Positions 30,996 through 39,109 of a stretch of 40,775 nucleotides of DNA are shown here, piece after piece (positions within the stretch are counted from its first letter, which is position 1; each line of letters begins with the position of its first letter). The translations under genes were made by a program, and so were the position numbers. A model generated the notes under the pieces. That model searched no databases. It saw only the letters and a program-made list of their open reading frames with translations, and was not told the origin of the DNA. The stretch comes from JAHEJB01 sp037969195. GTDB lineage: Bacteria; Bacteroidota; Rhodothermia; Rhodothermales; Rubricoccaceae. The DNA is taken from NCBI GenBank assembly GCA_037969195.1, contig JBBKWZ010000119.1, positions 1 to 40,775 of the forward strand, written 5' to 3'.

Positions 30996-32030
30996 TTACG
31001 CCGCCACTTCGCGGGCTTCAAAAACCGTTCGTCCCACGGCTTCAGCCACGCGCTGGATCTGCTCCATCAATGCGGCAAATTCGCTCAAATATAGAGACTG
31101 AGGACCGTCAGAAAGAGCTTGCGGAGGATCCGGGTGGGTTTCCACCATAAGGCCGTCCGCACCAACAGCTACGGCTGCCCGAGCGAGAGGAGTGACCATA
31201 TCGCGCAGTCCCACACCATGACTCGGGTCAACGAAAATGGGCAAATGACTGAGCTTTTTGATGACAGGGACAGCCGAAAGATCGAGGGTATTGCGGGTGG
31301 CCGTTTCAAACGTGCGAATGCCGCGCTCACAAAGAATCACGTTTGGATTGCCCTCCGCCAAGATGTATTCCGCACTCATCAGCCACTCTTCCACTGTTGC
31401 ACTCATGCCACGCTTTAGGAACACCGGAAGTTTAGCCCGACCCACTTCCTGCAAAAGCGGATAGTTCTGCATATTACGGGCACCAATCTGCAGAACGTGA
31501 GCATGCTGCGCCACTATATCGATCTGCCGAGGTCGCATCACTTCCGTCACAACTTTGAGCCCATTCCGGTCCGCGGCGGAGCGGAGCAGAGCCAGCCCCT
31601 CTTCCCCCAAACCCTGAAAAGCATAAGGTGATGTGCGTGGCTTGAACGCTCCGCCTCTTAGGATGCGGGCTCCTGCAGATGCTACCGCTTCCGCGGTTTC
31701 CTCGATCTGGGCCTCGCTTTCAACCGCACACGGTCCAGCGATTACCACCACTTCATCCCCGCCGACGAGCACGCCATCCACGTCGACGAAGGTGTCGTCG
31801 GGGTGCCATGTCCGGCCCGCAAACTTGTAAGGGCTGCTGCCGCGGAAGACGTCCTTTACACCGTCAAGAATCTTGATATGTCGAAGATCGAAGTCCATCT
31901 GTCGCCCAACCGCACCTATAACCGTCCCGACGCCGTTAGAGCGGTGAACATCAAAGCCATAATCGTTGAGTCGGACAACGACGGCTTCGACTAGCGCTTT
32001 CGAGGCGCCTGGATCCATGACGACGACCAT
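30996..32030 (-). CDS. aroF: 3-deoxy-7-phosphoheptulonate synthase (DAHP synthase, type I-beta)
   Basis: A 344-residue enzyme that condenses phosphoenolpyruvate and erythrose 4-phosphate, the first step of aromatic amino-acid synthesis. Residues 1-75 form a ferredoxin-like regulatory domain (MVVVMDPGAS start), as in I-beta enzymes that are feedback-controlled by aromatic amino acids. The TIM barrel shows VVIAGPCAVES, LRGGAFKPRTSPYAFQGLG, TEVMRP, IGARNMQN, FLKRGMSATVEEW, CERGIRTFE and PIFVDPSHGVG, with the usual metal and PEP ligands. I use the ATG at 32030, since a GTG three codons upstream adds nothing conserved. A GTATCTTTC element 41 bases upstream is the likely promoter core. Confidence 0.94.
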   Translation of the reverse strand: MVVVMDPGASKALVEAVVVRLNDYGFDVHRSNGVGTVIGAVGRQMDFDLRHIKILDGVKDVFRGSSPYKFAGRTWHPDDTFVDVDGVLVGGDEVVVIAGPCAVESEAQIEETAEAVASAGARILRGGAFKPRTSPYAFQGLGEEGLALLRSAADRNGLKVVTEVMRPRQIDIVAQHAHVLQIGARNMQNYPLLQEVGRAKLPVFLKRGMSATVEEWLMSAEYILAEGNPNVILCERGIRTFETATRNTLDLSAVPVIKKLSHLPIFVDPSHGVGLRDMVTPLARAAVAVGADGLMVETHPDPPQALSDGPQSLYLSEFAALMEQIQRVAEAVGRTVFEAREVAA

Positions 32031-32070
32031 GTCGGTCACAGTTAAAACGGGTTGGTTTGCAAAACGGGTC

Positions 32071-32079
32071 GAAAGATAC
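32071..32079 (-). promoter_or_regulatory. GTATCTTTC element upstream of the DAHP synthase gene
   Basis: Identical 9-mer to those upstream of rpsF and lptC, read on the minus strand and ending about 41 bases before the ATG. There is no matching TTG at the -33 position. A GACGGG/CCCGTC hairpin (32124-32140) lies between it and the lptB end and might close the lptB transcript. Confidence 0.4.
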
Positions 32080-32158
32080 GCGCCGGTCGCGTTTGGGATT
32101 CACCGGTGTTGCCTGGGCTGCACGACGGGTATTGCCCGTCAGCTTCCTCGCGCTTGCT

Positions 32159-32935
32159 TCAACGGTAACGCTCGAGCGTGAACTTCTCCCCGAGGTAACG
32201 CCTTCGAACTTCGGGGTCGTCTGCGAGGGCTTCAGCCGTGCCTTCCTGGAAAATCTGCCCTTCGTACATCAGGTAGGCGCGGTCCGTGATGGCGAGCGTT
32301 TCGTGGACGTTGTGGTCGGTGATGAGAACGCCAATCCCCTTCTCGCGGAGCCCCGAGACAATCTGCATGATGTCCTCGACGGCAATCGGGTCGACACCCG
32401 CGAAGGGTTCGTCTAGGAGAATGAAACTTGGTTCTGTCGCAAGCGCACGGGCAATTTCAGTCCGCCGCCTCTCTCCACCCGAGAGCATGTAGCCCTTCGA
32501 CTTTCGCACCGTCTCTAACCCGAATTCCTCTATCAGTTGATCGACACGGTCAGTTCTCTCGCTCTTGGCCATCGACTGGAATTCAAGCACGGCGTGGATG
32601 TTCGCTTCAACGGAGAGGTTCGTAAAAACGGACGCTTCCTGGGCTAGATAGCCAAGCCCTAACCGTGCACGCTTATACATAGGCATGCGCGTGAGTCGCT
32701 TTTCCTGGCCACCTTCGGCGCCGAGGTAAATGTCGCCTTTGTCTGGCCGAACCATTCCCACGATCATGTAAAAGGAAGTGGTTTTGCCGGCGCCATTTGG
32801 TCCGAGTAGGCCCACGCATTGCCCCTGTTCAACTTTTATCGACACCTGATCGACAACCGTGCGGCGACGATATCGCTTTACTAGGCCCTCAGCTCGGAGG
32901 ATCTGGCGTGGGGTAGCTACGTCGGTCTCGGCCAT
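32159..32935 (-). CDS. lptB: LPS export ABC transporter ATP-binding protein
   Basis: A 258-residue ATPase that powers extraction of lipopolysaccharide from the inner membrane with LptF/LptG. The Walker A loop is GLLGPNGAGKTTSF, the signature is LSGGERRRTEIARAL, Walker B is FILLDEPFAGVDP, and the switch His is in ITDHNVHETL. LptB-specific features are the start RAEGLVKRYRRRTVVDQVS and the Q-loop region GLGYLAQEASVF. It is the third gene of lptC-ostA-lptB; the gap to ostA is eight bases. lptF and lptG are not in the window, as is usual for Bacteroidota. Confidence 0.96.
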   Translation of the reverse strand: MAETDVATPRQILRAEGLVKRYRRRTVVDQVSIKVEQGQCVGLLGPNGAGKTTSFYMIVGMVRPDKGDIYLGAEGGQEKRLTRMPMYKRARLGLGYLAQEASVFTNLSVEANIHAVLEFQSMAKSERTDRVDQLIEEFGLETVRKSKGYMLSGGERRRTEIARALATEPSFILLDEPFAGVDPIAVEDIMQIVSGLREKGIGVLITDHNVHETLAITDRAYLMYEGQIFQEGTAEALADDPEVRRRYLGEKFTLERYR

Positions 32936-32943
32936 GCAGCAAG

Positions 32944-34623
32944 CTACCCTGACGCCGCGTCGCCTTCAACCGGGGCATGTGCCTCGTCTGCAGGATCAGG
33001 GACGGCAGCGTCTCTGATTTTTAATCGCAACCATTCGGCTTCCCAGCCCTGCTCGGGAAGCAACTGCGAGCGACTAGGTCGTAGATCTGGCGTAAACAAA
33101 TATCCAGGCAAGCGGAACGGTTCGGGGATGATTTCAGGACCGTAGGTGATGCCCTCCACATTGCGCACGCCAAAAACTTCTTCCAACCTGCCGCCACCGA
33201 ATTGAAAGGAAAGACTGTCCGCTGTCAAACGATCGGCTCCATCAAGAAGACCGTCCGCAGTTGCACGGAAATGAATGGCCTCTGCGTTTGGCCAAACAGA
33301 AAGCGTTCGCAAGGAATCCTTCTCAAATACGGCTCGCATACGAAGGCCACGGATCTGCCGAACACGGCCTAAGGTTGTGTCGAGTTGAGCGGCGAAGGCG
33401 TTTCCGTATATGTCCATGTGTTCGATACTCTCGGCAACTGCGAATGCGAGAAGCGTGTCGCCACTTACCTGCGCATCCTCAAACCAGACGGACGGACGCT
33501 CCCCACCATATAGCCTCAGCTGGTCCCGGACTGCTCCCGAAGCTGGCCCTATCGGCTCCACCCGTTCGAAATGGGCAGAATCGGCGAGGGCAGATAGACG
33601 CGGCCCGTTCATTCGGACGTCATCAATCGCCTCGACAATATCGATTCTGCGTGAGAGGCTATCGCTCTGAACAGCCGTGAAGCGCCGCGCTCGGACAAGC
33701 GTTGTATCTGTCGCCCCCGTTGAATCCGTGCGCAATTGAACAAGTAAGGGGATGTGGCCCGAACTGCTGCTGACTCGGCTCGTCTTGTTCCGCGCGTCGT
33801 ACTCGCCAACGTCTCCGAAGAGAATCAAACGACGCGTGGAATCGGGCTCGGCTCCTCCATCCGGACCGTCCGCGGCATCTCCAAACCGTTCAAGAACGAC
33901 GCGACCGATGGCGCTTGACACTTCGGTTCGGCGAAAATGGGTGAGTGAATCAGCTTCAACGCGAACACCTCGACGTACAAGGAGGACGTCACCCGAAAAA
34001 ACGGCCTTCTCGGCTCGCGTATCATAGGTTCCGAACTCGCTGGTGAGCACGGCGGTCGAATCGCGCAGCTCAACAGGCCCCTCGAACTCAGCCAGTTTGT
34101 CGCGTGTGCTGTAGTGGCCAGCAGGTGCGGATAGCACAGCGTCCTCGTGCAATAACCGACCACCTTGCGTGAACGTTGCGAGTTTCTGTCGAGAGAAATA
34201 TGTAGCCGAGGGCGCTAAAAGTACTGACTCGCCGTCGCTGATTCTAACAGTGCCGATGGCCGCTGCGACTTTGTCGTTTGAGTCGTACGTGACCCGTTGG
34301 GCAGTAAGTGTGTCGTCTCCAGAAATGATTCGCACAGAGCCTTCCAGAAAAACCTCACCTCTTTGCTCGTACTGAGTTGCACGGGCCGCGCGCAGGCTAA
34401 CCGTGTCTTGTCGAAGCACCACGTTTCCGTACAACCGCCTGACAGTTCCATTCACGCTGTCGGATTCGACCACGACCTCATCCGCATTAATTAGCTCAAC
34501 GAGGCGCGTTTGACCGGCGGAGACGCGATGAGAACACATCACCACCAGCCAGAAAAGTAGACAGGCGAGTTTTCTTGCGCATCGTCCGTCCATTCCCCTC
34601 CTGAGTCTGACTCTTGCCTTCAT
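32944..34623 (-). CDS. OstA/LptA-family lipopolysaccharide transport protein
   Basis: A 559-residue exported protein made of repeated OstA (LptA-like) beta-jellyroll units, which form the periplasmic slide for lipopolysaccharide. The N-terminus has a basic start, then a hydrophobic core and a cleavage region SAGQ. Repeats are recognisable by recurring strands such as GNVVLRQDTVSLRA, LEGSVRIISGDDTLTA, FEGPVELRDSTAVLTS and FSGDVLLVRRGVRVEA. The length is well above the ~185 residues of E. coli LptA but typical for the Bacteroidota OstA protein, which may combine LptA-like and other functions. It overlaps lptC by four bases (ATGA). A definite symbol is not given because lptA and the LptD N-terminus share this fold. 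Confidence 0.86.
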   Translation of the reverse strand: MKARVRLRRGMDGRCARKLACLLFWLVVMCSHRVSAGQTRLVELINADEVVVESDSVNGTVRRLYGNVVLRQDTVSLRAARATQYEQRGEVFLEGSVRIISGDDTLTAQRVTYDSNDKVAAAIGTVRISDGESVLLAPSATYFSRQKLATFTQGGRLLHEDAVLSAPAGHYSTRDKLAEFEGPVELRDSTAVLTSEFGTYDTRAEKAVFSGDVLLVRRGVRVEADSLTHFRRTEVSSAIGRVVLERFGDAADGPDGGAEPDSTRRLILFGDVGEYDARNKTSRVSSSSGHIPLLVQLRTDSTGATDTTLVRARRFTAVQSDSLSRRIDIVEAIDDVRMNGPRLSALADSAHFERVEPIGPASGAVRDQLRLYGGERPSVWFEDAQVSGDTLLAFAVAESIEHMDIYGNAFAAQLDTTLGRVRQIRGLRMRAVFEKDSLRTLSVWPNAEAIHFRATADGLLDGADRLTADSLSFQFGGGRLEEVFGVRNVEGITYGPEIIPEPFRLPGYLFTPDLRPSRSQLLPEQGWEAEWLRLKIRDAAVPDPADEAHAPVEGDAASG

Positions 34624-35333
34624 TCCTCAACCTCCAGTTCACCGCTAGCTCGGGAGAAGGCGTACCGTGCGAGATCCTCCGAAGTCACGAGGCCTACGCC
34701 GCTTATTCGTTCGCCTTGTGTAGTAAACCGAAACGATCCATTTGCGCGCATCCGTTTTTCCGCTGCGTCCCAGATCAGCTCTTCCGTTGTAAGGCGTTTG
34801 CCATCCTGCGAAACAACGAGCACATTTCCCGTCACGACAAATCTCCCATCCTCTTCGTTGTAAACAAGCCGATCTGCAGTGAGCCGAGCACCTCCGGCAC
34901 GAAGCAATAAAGCCTCGACATCGCCCCGTCCGACAAACCGGTGTTGGATGTCGAAGTAGGTTAATTCCCTCGTCGTTAGAACCGCCGTAGGTTCTCCGGC
35001 GTCGTCAAACAGCTCAACGCGAACGTCAGAAGAATCCCCGCCAAGCGGGTCTGCGCCAAGGATTGCGTACGTCGTATCTCGGCCATCATACCGGGCCATG
35101 TAGGGTGCTGACATCACGAGTTTCGGGCGCCCCTCACTACTAATCCGAAGCTCTGCGTTCCAGCTTTCCTGATCGGGCATCGCGGCCAATTGCTCTTCAG
35201 TTACGTCGGCACCCGCGAGCTTGGTACAGCCTGACGACAGCACTAAGAAGCAAAGCGCAAAACTGACGAGAAATACCACGCGGGGTAGGCTCTCGATTTG
35301 GCTTTGGGGCAGGATCGATTGGCGTGAAATCAC
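34620..35333 (-). CDS. lptC: LPS export protein LptC
   Basis: A 237-residue protein anchored to the inner membrane, or lipidated. The N-terminus contains a hydrophobic helix and a lipobox-like LSSGC (Cys35). The LptC jellyroll domain follows with WNAELRISSEGRPKLVMSAPYMARY and VRVELFDDAGEPTAVLTTRELTYFD. It continues with repeated turns (DVEALLLRAGGARLTADRLVYNEEDGRFVVTG). The LptC fold links LptFG to the periplasmic OstA bridge. The start is uncertain: GTG at 35333 is the only good candidate, and it lies only five bases after the GTATCTTTC element. First gene of lptC-ostA-lptB, divergent from the STAS gene. Confidence 0.88.
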   Translation of the reverse strand: MISRQSILPQSQIESLPRVVFLVSFALCFLVLSSGCTKLAGADVTEEQLAAMPDQESWNAELRISSEGRPKLVMSAPYMARYDGRDTTYAILGADPLGGDSSDVRVELFDDAGEPTAVLTTRELTYFDIQHRFVGRGDVEALLLRAGGARLTADRLVYNEEDGRFVVTGNVLVVSQDGKRLTTEELIWDAAEKRMRANGSFRFTTQGERISGVGLVTSEDLARYAFSRASGELEVEE

Positions 35334-35632
35334 GTGTGAAAGATACCCGCATCATGGCCGAGCCAATGCCAGCGCATGTTTCGATTCCTCCGCATCGCAT
35401 TACAGGAATGCACCGATGCAGTCGATACCTCGAAAGCCTTTTTATGCAGTTCGTCGCCCGAGTTTTCGAAAACCCGTCCTGAGACAATTCATTCGCGGAT
35501 TGTCGCAAGGAATGGACATCTTGGGTAACTCACTGCATTCGGTGGTACGATATTCGACCATTGTGGCGCCAACCGCCCGCGCATTCGTGCCGGGCACTTT
35601 ACTCTCGCTGGTCATCCGCCATCCTCAGCACC
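35334..35632. other. Divergent intergenic region between lptC and the STAS gene
   Basis: About 299 bases without a coding sequence I can support. It must hold two opposed promoters. On the minus strand there is a GTATCTTTC element at 35338-35346. In the middle there is a perfect 12-bp palindrome GTTTTCGAAAAC at 35462-35473. On the plus strand I see no convincing promoter box before the STAS gene. Confidence 0.4.
35338..35346 (-). promoter_or_regulatory. GTATCTTTC element directly upstream of lptC
   Basis: Third copy of the 9-mer. Here a TTG occurs 18 bases upstream of TATCTTTC, in agreement with the Bacteroidota TTG-N19-TAnnTTTG layout. The predicted start of transcription would fall at, or next to, the lptC GTG, so the mRNA may be leaderless or lptC may start further downstream. 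Confidence 0.45.
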
Positions 35633-36004
35633 ATGAGCTTCTCCGTTCAAAAGACCTCGCCGACCACTGTTGTCGTGCACATCGGCAAGGCACTCGACTT
35701 CCGCAACGCCGCCGACTTCAAGGCTAGCTGCCAGGAACACACCCGCACCGGTATCCGCTATTTCGTTTTGGATTTCACCGGTACAGGCATCCTTGATTCA
35801 ACGGGTCTAGGTGTGATTTTCTCGCTCTATCGTCAGCTTACTCCTATCGGAGGGCAAGTTGTATTCGCGAGCGTGAGCCGCCCCGTTCAGGTTGTCGTGC
35901 AACTGACGAGAACCTACAAGGTTTTCCGCCAATTCCCGACGGTCGAAGCGGCCTTCGAGAATTTAGAGCGTACATCCGCAGGCCGCCCGACAGGTACTGC
36001 ATAA
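35633..36004 (+). CDS. STAS-domain anti-sigma factor antagonist
   Basis: A 123-residue single STAS domain of the SpoIIAA/RsbV type. The core strand VLDFTGTGILDSTGLGVIFSLYRQL carries the phosphorylation site Ser56 in DSTG, and KALDFRNAADFK is the usual early helix. In partner switching the unphosphorylated protein captures the anti-sigma kinase and frees the sigma factor. I use the ATG at 35633. It is the first gene of a three-gene module, with a kinase 49 bases downstream and a phosphatase overlapping that. No sigma factor is adjacent. Confidence 0.9.
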   Translation: MSFSVQKTSPTTVVVHIGKALDFRNAADFKASCQEHTRTGIRYFVLDFTGTGILDSTGLGVIFSLYRQLTPIGGQVVFASVSRPVQVVVQLTRTYKVFRQFPTVEAAFENLERTSAGRPTGTA

Positions 36005-36053
36005 AGGCACTTCACATGTAGCCGCAGGCTTCGGCCTAGAGCTTCGCACCGCC

Positions 36054-36539
36054 ATGCGCGAGCATACTTTCCACGAAATCGACGGCGTCATCGACGAAGT
36101 CCATGGCCTCTTCGACGGCTGGGTGCGCGAAAGCGCATCTGCTGCGAATGGAGAGAGGTATGGGCTTCTGGTAATGAAGCTTGCGGTGCACGAGTGGATC
36201 GCCAATCTCGTGCAGCACGCCTCGTTTAAGGTGCAGCCCCCTTACATCCGGTTGGTCATTTCGCTTAACGACGCTGGCCTTCATTGCTTGATTGAAGACA
36301 ACTCCGAAGGATTTGACTTCCACGCACAGATTGAGGAACAGTCGAGGAGACTGAGCGATCCGGTGCCTTCCGAACGGGGCCGTGGACTCCTGATGATGCT
36401 TGCATGCGCCGAGGACCTCGTCTACGAGGCCAGAGGTAACGGCGTTCAGCACCTACAATTTGTGGTTAACCCGCCAGTCGATTCGGACAACATGCCCTCT
36501 TTCTTTCCAGCTGTAAACCGGGCGTCGGATCAAGCTTGA
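36054..36539 (+). CDS. Anti-sigma-type serine kinase (HATPase_c, RsbW-like)
   Basis: A 161-residue GHKL-ATPase domain related to RsbW/SpoIIAB. The N box is HEWIANLVQHASF, the G1 box is IEDNSEGFD and the G2 box is ERGRGLLMMLACAEDLVY. A GHKL kinase of this kind phosphorylates the STAS protein and binds its target when that protein is absent. No transmembrane helices or sensor domain are present. The final 20 residues (PPVDSDNMPSFFPAVNRASDQA) are low-complexity and probably flexible. It sits between the STAS gene and the response-regulator phosphatase, which overlaps it by four bases (TTGA), so all three are produced together. Confidence 0.88.
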   Translation: MREHTFHEIDGVIDEVHGLFDGWVRESASAANGERYGLLVMKLAVHEWIANLVQHASFKVQPPYIRLVISLNDAGLHCLIEDNSEGFDFHAQIEEQSRRLSDPVPSERGRGLLMMLACAEDLVYEARGNGVQHLQFVVNPPVDSDNMPSFFPAVNRASDQA

Positions 36540-37663
36540 ACAATTCAACGACACATAGCCATTCCGTCCTGATCGTGGAGGACAACGCCACCCTGCGGAG
36601 ACTCCTTGAATACCGAATTGGGAAGCACTACGACGTACGGACGGCAGAACACGGCGAGGCCGCTCTAGATCTGGTCGAGGAGGCACTTCCCGACCTGATT
36701 ATCTCGGACATCATGATGCCGAGAATGGATGGCTTCGCTCTTTTGGCAGCACTACGCCAGCGCGAGAACACCGCCGCGATTCCATTCATATTCCTCACGG
36801 CAAAGTCGGATGACCCCAGCCGCGTGAAAGGCTTGAACAACGGCGTAGACGACTACATAACGAAGCCATTTGATATCGATTACGTGCTTGCTCGTGTGGA
36901 GCAAATCATCGCTCGAAGCCGGGTCTACCAGACAAAACTGAATGCGAAGATCGGTCGGGATTTTTCCGACCGGCTTCTTCCGAAGACAATGCCCGAGGTA
37001 GACGGCTACCGTGCACTGTTCTTCTCCCAGCCGCGGGAAGACGGAGGCGGCGACCTCTTCGATTGGGCGCAAGCAAGCGATGGCTCCTATCTCTTCACTG
37101 TCGGCGACATCATGGGGAAAGGGCTCCAGGCTAAGTTTTACGCCTTTTCCTTCCTTTCGTATATCCGCTCCACGGTGCACGCCATGCTAGGCAGCACGTC
37201 ATCGCCAGCAGCATTGATGAGCTATGTCAATAAAATGCTGATTCAGGATCAGGTACTGGAAGAAACGTTTGCCTCCCTCCTGCTCATGCGATGGGAGCCC
37301 GAAAAACACAGGGTCACGTATGCCAATGCAGGGCACTGTCGCCCCATTCTTCTGGGTCCCGGCGGCGCAGGAATTGTGGAGTATTCCGACCTGATCTTAG
37401 GCCTTGATCAATCCACGGAGTATGTGGACAAGGCCTTCACTATTCCAGCCGGCCACGCGATGCTCTGCTATACGGATGGACTGAACGAGCAAGTGGCCGT
37501 TGGTGGCGAGCAATTTGGAGAAGTTGGCGTGGCGCATTCTGCAACTGAGGCGCTGACGACAGAGCGGCCTGTGAAAACGATGCTATCAGCAATGCTGAAT
37601 CGCAGCGCAAAGTCCGAGTTCGCGGACGACGTTCTTGTTTTCTGGCTTCAACGAGACGTCTAG
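36536..37663 (+). CDS. Response regulator with SpoIIE/PP2C phosphatase output
   Basis: A 375-residue protein with a receiver domain (about 8-125) and a PP2C-type phosphatase domain (about 160-375). The receiver phosphorylation site is Asp58 in DLIISDIMMPRMDGF, with Thr in FLTAKSDD and Lys in YITKPFD. The phosphatase domain shows DGGGDLFDW, VGDIMGKGLQA, CYTDGLNEQ and FADDVLVFW, matching the metal-binding aspartates of SpoIIE/RsbU. It would dephosphorylate the STAS protein when its receiver is phosphorylated. The start is a TTG overlapping the upstream TGA (TTGA), consistent with coupling. The histidine kinase that feeds it is not in this window. Confidence 0.92.
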   Translation: MNNSTTHSHSVLIVEDNATLRRLLEYRIGKHYDVRTAEHGEAALDLVEEALPDLIISDIMMPRMDGFALLAALRQRENTAAIPFIFLTAKSDDPSRVKGLNNGVDDYITKPFDIDYVLARVEQIIARSRVYQTKLNAKIGRDFSDRLLPKTMPEVDGYRALFFSQPREDGGGDLFDWAQASDGSYLFTVGDIMGKGLQAKFYAFSFLSYIRSTVHAMLGSTSSPAALMSYVNKMLIQDQVLEETFASLLLMRWEPEKHRVTYANAGHCRPILLGPGGAGIVEYSDLILGLDQSTEYVDKAFTIPAGHAMLCYTDGLNEQVAVGGEQFGEVGVAHSATEALTTERPVKTMLSAMLNRSAKSEFADDVLVFWLQRDV

Positions 37664-37669
37664 GAATTC

Positions 37670-38305
37670 TCAGCGTTTACCGCGGATATTCCACGCTTCC
37701 CGCGCACTTTTCTCAAGTTCGGAAAGTGCCGCAAGCTGAACGTTGTGGCGAAGCGCCGCGCGAACGATGACAGCCCGCAAAACCTGATCAGGCACCGGCA
37801 AGGGATACATCCGGACAAGCAATGGGGCAATGAAAGGGCGTAGGAGACGATCCACCAACCCAAATCGCAACGCGATAAATCCGACGAGGCCAACTATTAC
37901 CGCTACTGTTTGGCTTTGCCAAGCCAGGATCGAAAGCACAGTCACGTAATAGACACCCTGCAGTGCAGGTTTTTGAAGCACGCTCACAATTGCGATTCCG
38001 GCCTGCACCGGCACCGCAGGCGTCAAAATCGTCCATGTGACAAACAGAGCGAACATCGTCCCGATGGCTGCCCAACTTGGCATGAGGAGCAGCATAGCGG
38101 GGAGAATCCACAGCGTAATCGTCACTGGGGACGCTCCCCAGACTTCGGCCTGCCTGATTAGATCGCCCAACGATTCGCGTTCGAAGACCGGCGCAGCGAA
38201 CTCTCGCAACAGCCCTTCCGTGGTCCGGTATCGGGTACCAGAAGCCGTCACAATCCCACTCGGTGAGTCCACGTACGTAGTTCCAGAGGAGGAGAATGCC
38301 TTCAT
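37670..38305 (-). CDS. Membrane protein of unknown function
   Basis: A 211-residue protein with a hydrophilic N-terminus and about four hydrophobic segments (near 60-82, 84-106, 116-134 and 136-152). A C-terminal cytoplasmic part rich in Ala, Arg and Leu follows. The first 55 residues contain TASGTRYRTTEGLLREFAAPVFERESLGDLI, probably an amphipathic region. I recognise no family. I use the ATG at 38305 (a GTG one codon upstream adds nothing). It is the last of four minus-strand genes after the DUF4230 gene (39-base gap), so it may be part of the same operon. Confidence 0.62.
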   Translation of the reverse strand: MKAFSSSGTTYVDSPSGIVTASGTRYRTTEGLLREFAAPVFERESLGDLIRQAEVWGASPVTITLWILPAMLLLMPSWAAIGTMFALFVTWTILTPAVPVQAGIAIVSVLQKPALQGVYYVTVLSILAWQSQTVAVIVGLVGFIALRFGLVDRLLRPFIAPLLVRMYPLPVPDQVLRAVIVRAALRHNVQLAALSELEKSAREAWNIRGKR

Positions 38306-38344
38306 CACTAACGCGAATTCAAGGGCTAGAGTCGATTTGTTCGG

Positions 38345-39082
38345 CTACTCGTCGGAAGACGTGACCTGCGACGCATCCAATTCAAGGACTCCGCCGGACA
38401 CGAGGTGAAATCGGAAGCGAGGCGAGGAAACGCCGCCAGCTTCAAGAGGTGCGCTGAGTAGTCGAACGAGAGCTTCCGCGGTATTGAGTTCCGGGCTTTC
38501 GGATCTAGCCAAGTGAGCCTCTGCTGTCGCACGCATGGCTGGGCGGATGGCTTGGAGCGCGCGCTGTTCTGTTTCCTGGCCGCTACTTCGATGCAGGCGC
38601 GCCCAGCCCACTTCCGTCTCGATCTCTACGTTTTCCAATTCTGGCTCAACGGAGAACACCTTTATGCTTGGGAGGTCAACCTCAACAACACCGTCCTCGA
38701 GGTAGCGAATTTGTTCAGCCTGCAGATCGCGAACATCGAACCCATACGTGACACGACCCGGGACGCGAACAACGGCGGTAGTAGTTCCGAGATTAAGATT
38801 GAGAATACCGGGCAGAAACAATTTTTCGCTCCGTTCTTCCACCGTCGTCGAAAATGTGAGTGTTCCCGTCACATAGAAGGACTCCTGGGCCTCGCTGGCC
38901 AACGTGGAAATAATCGTCTCTTGAATATGCTCTTCGGTGAGTCGCGGCCACAATGACCAGAGTGCGAAAACAGCTATTCCGACAACCAGAATCGGAAGTA
39001 CCGAGCGAATTATCGAACCCAGCATCCAAGCGTTTGAGGACGCCGTGCCAGTTGTAATCTCATCTTGGCCGGGCTTGTTCAT
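38345..39082 (-). CDS. DUF4230 family membrane-anchored protein
   Basis: A 245-residue protein with an N-terminal transmembrane helix (about 24-46, IIRSVLPILVVGIAVFALWSL) and a large periplasmic part. The DUF4230 pattern is clear: FYVTGTLTFSTTVEERSEKLFLPG, VRVPGRVTYGFDVRDL and VVEVDLPSIKVFSVEPE, followed by a helical region with REQ-type residues (QETEQRALQAIRPAMRATAEAHL). DUF4230 proteins are widespread and their molecular role is not known. It lies 27 bases after an EamA transporter gene and upstream of an unknown membrane protein gene. Confidence 0.85.
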   Translation of the reverse strand: MNKPGQDEITTGTASSNAWMLGSIIRSVLPILVVGIAVFALWSLWPRLTEEHIQETIISTLASEAQESFYVTGTLTFSTTVEERSEKLFLPGILNLNLGTTTAVVRVPGRVTYGFDVRDLQAEQIRYLEDGVVEVDLPSIKVFSVEPELENVEIETEVGWARLHRSSGQETEQRALQAIRPAMRATAEAHLARSESPELNTAEALVRLLSAPLEAGGVSSPRFRFHLVSGGVLELDASQVTSSDE

Positions 39083-39109
39083 AGACGAATAATACGGGGC
39101 GCCCTCAGT

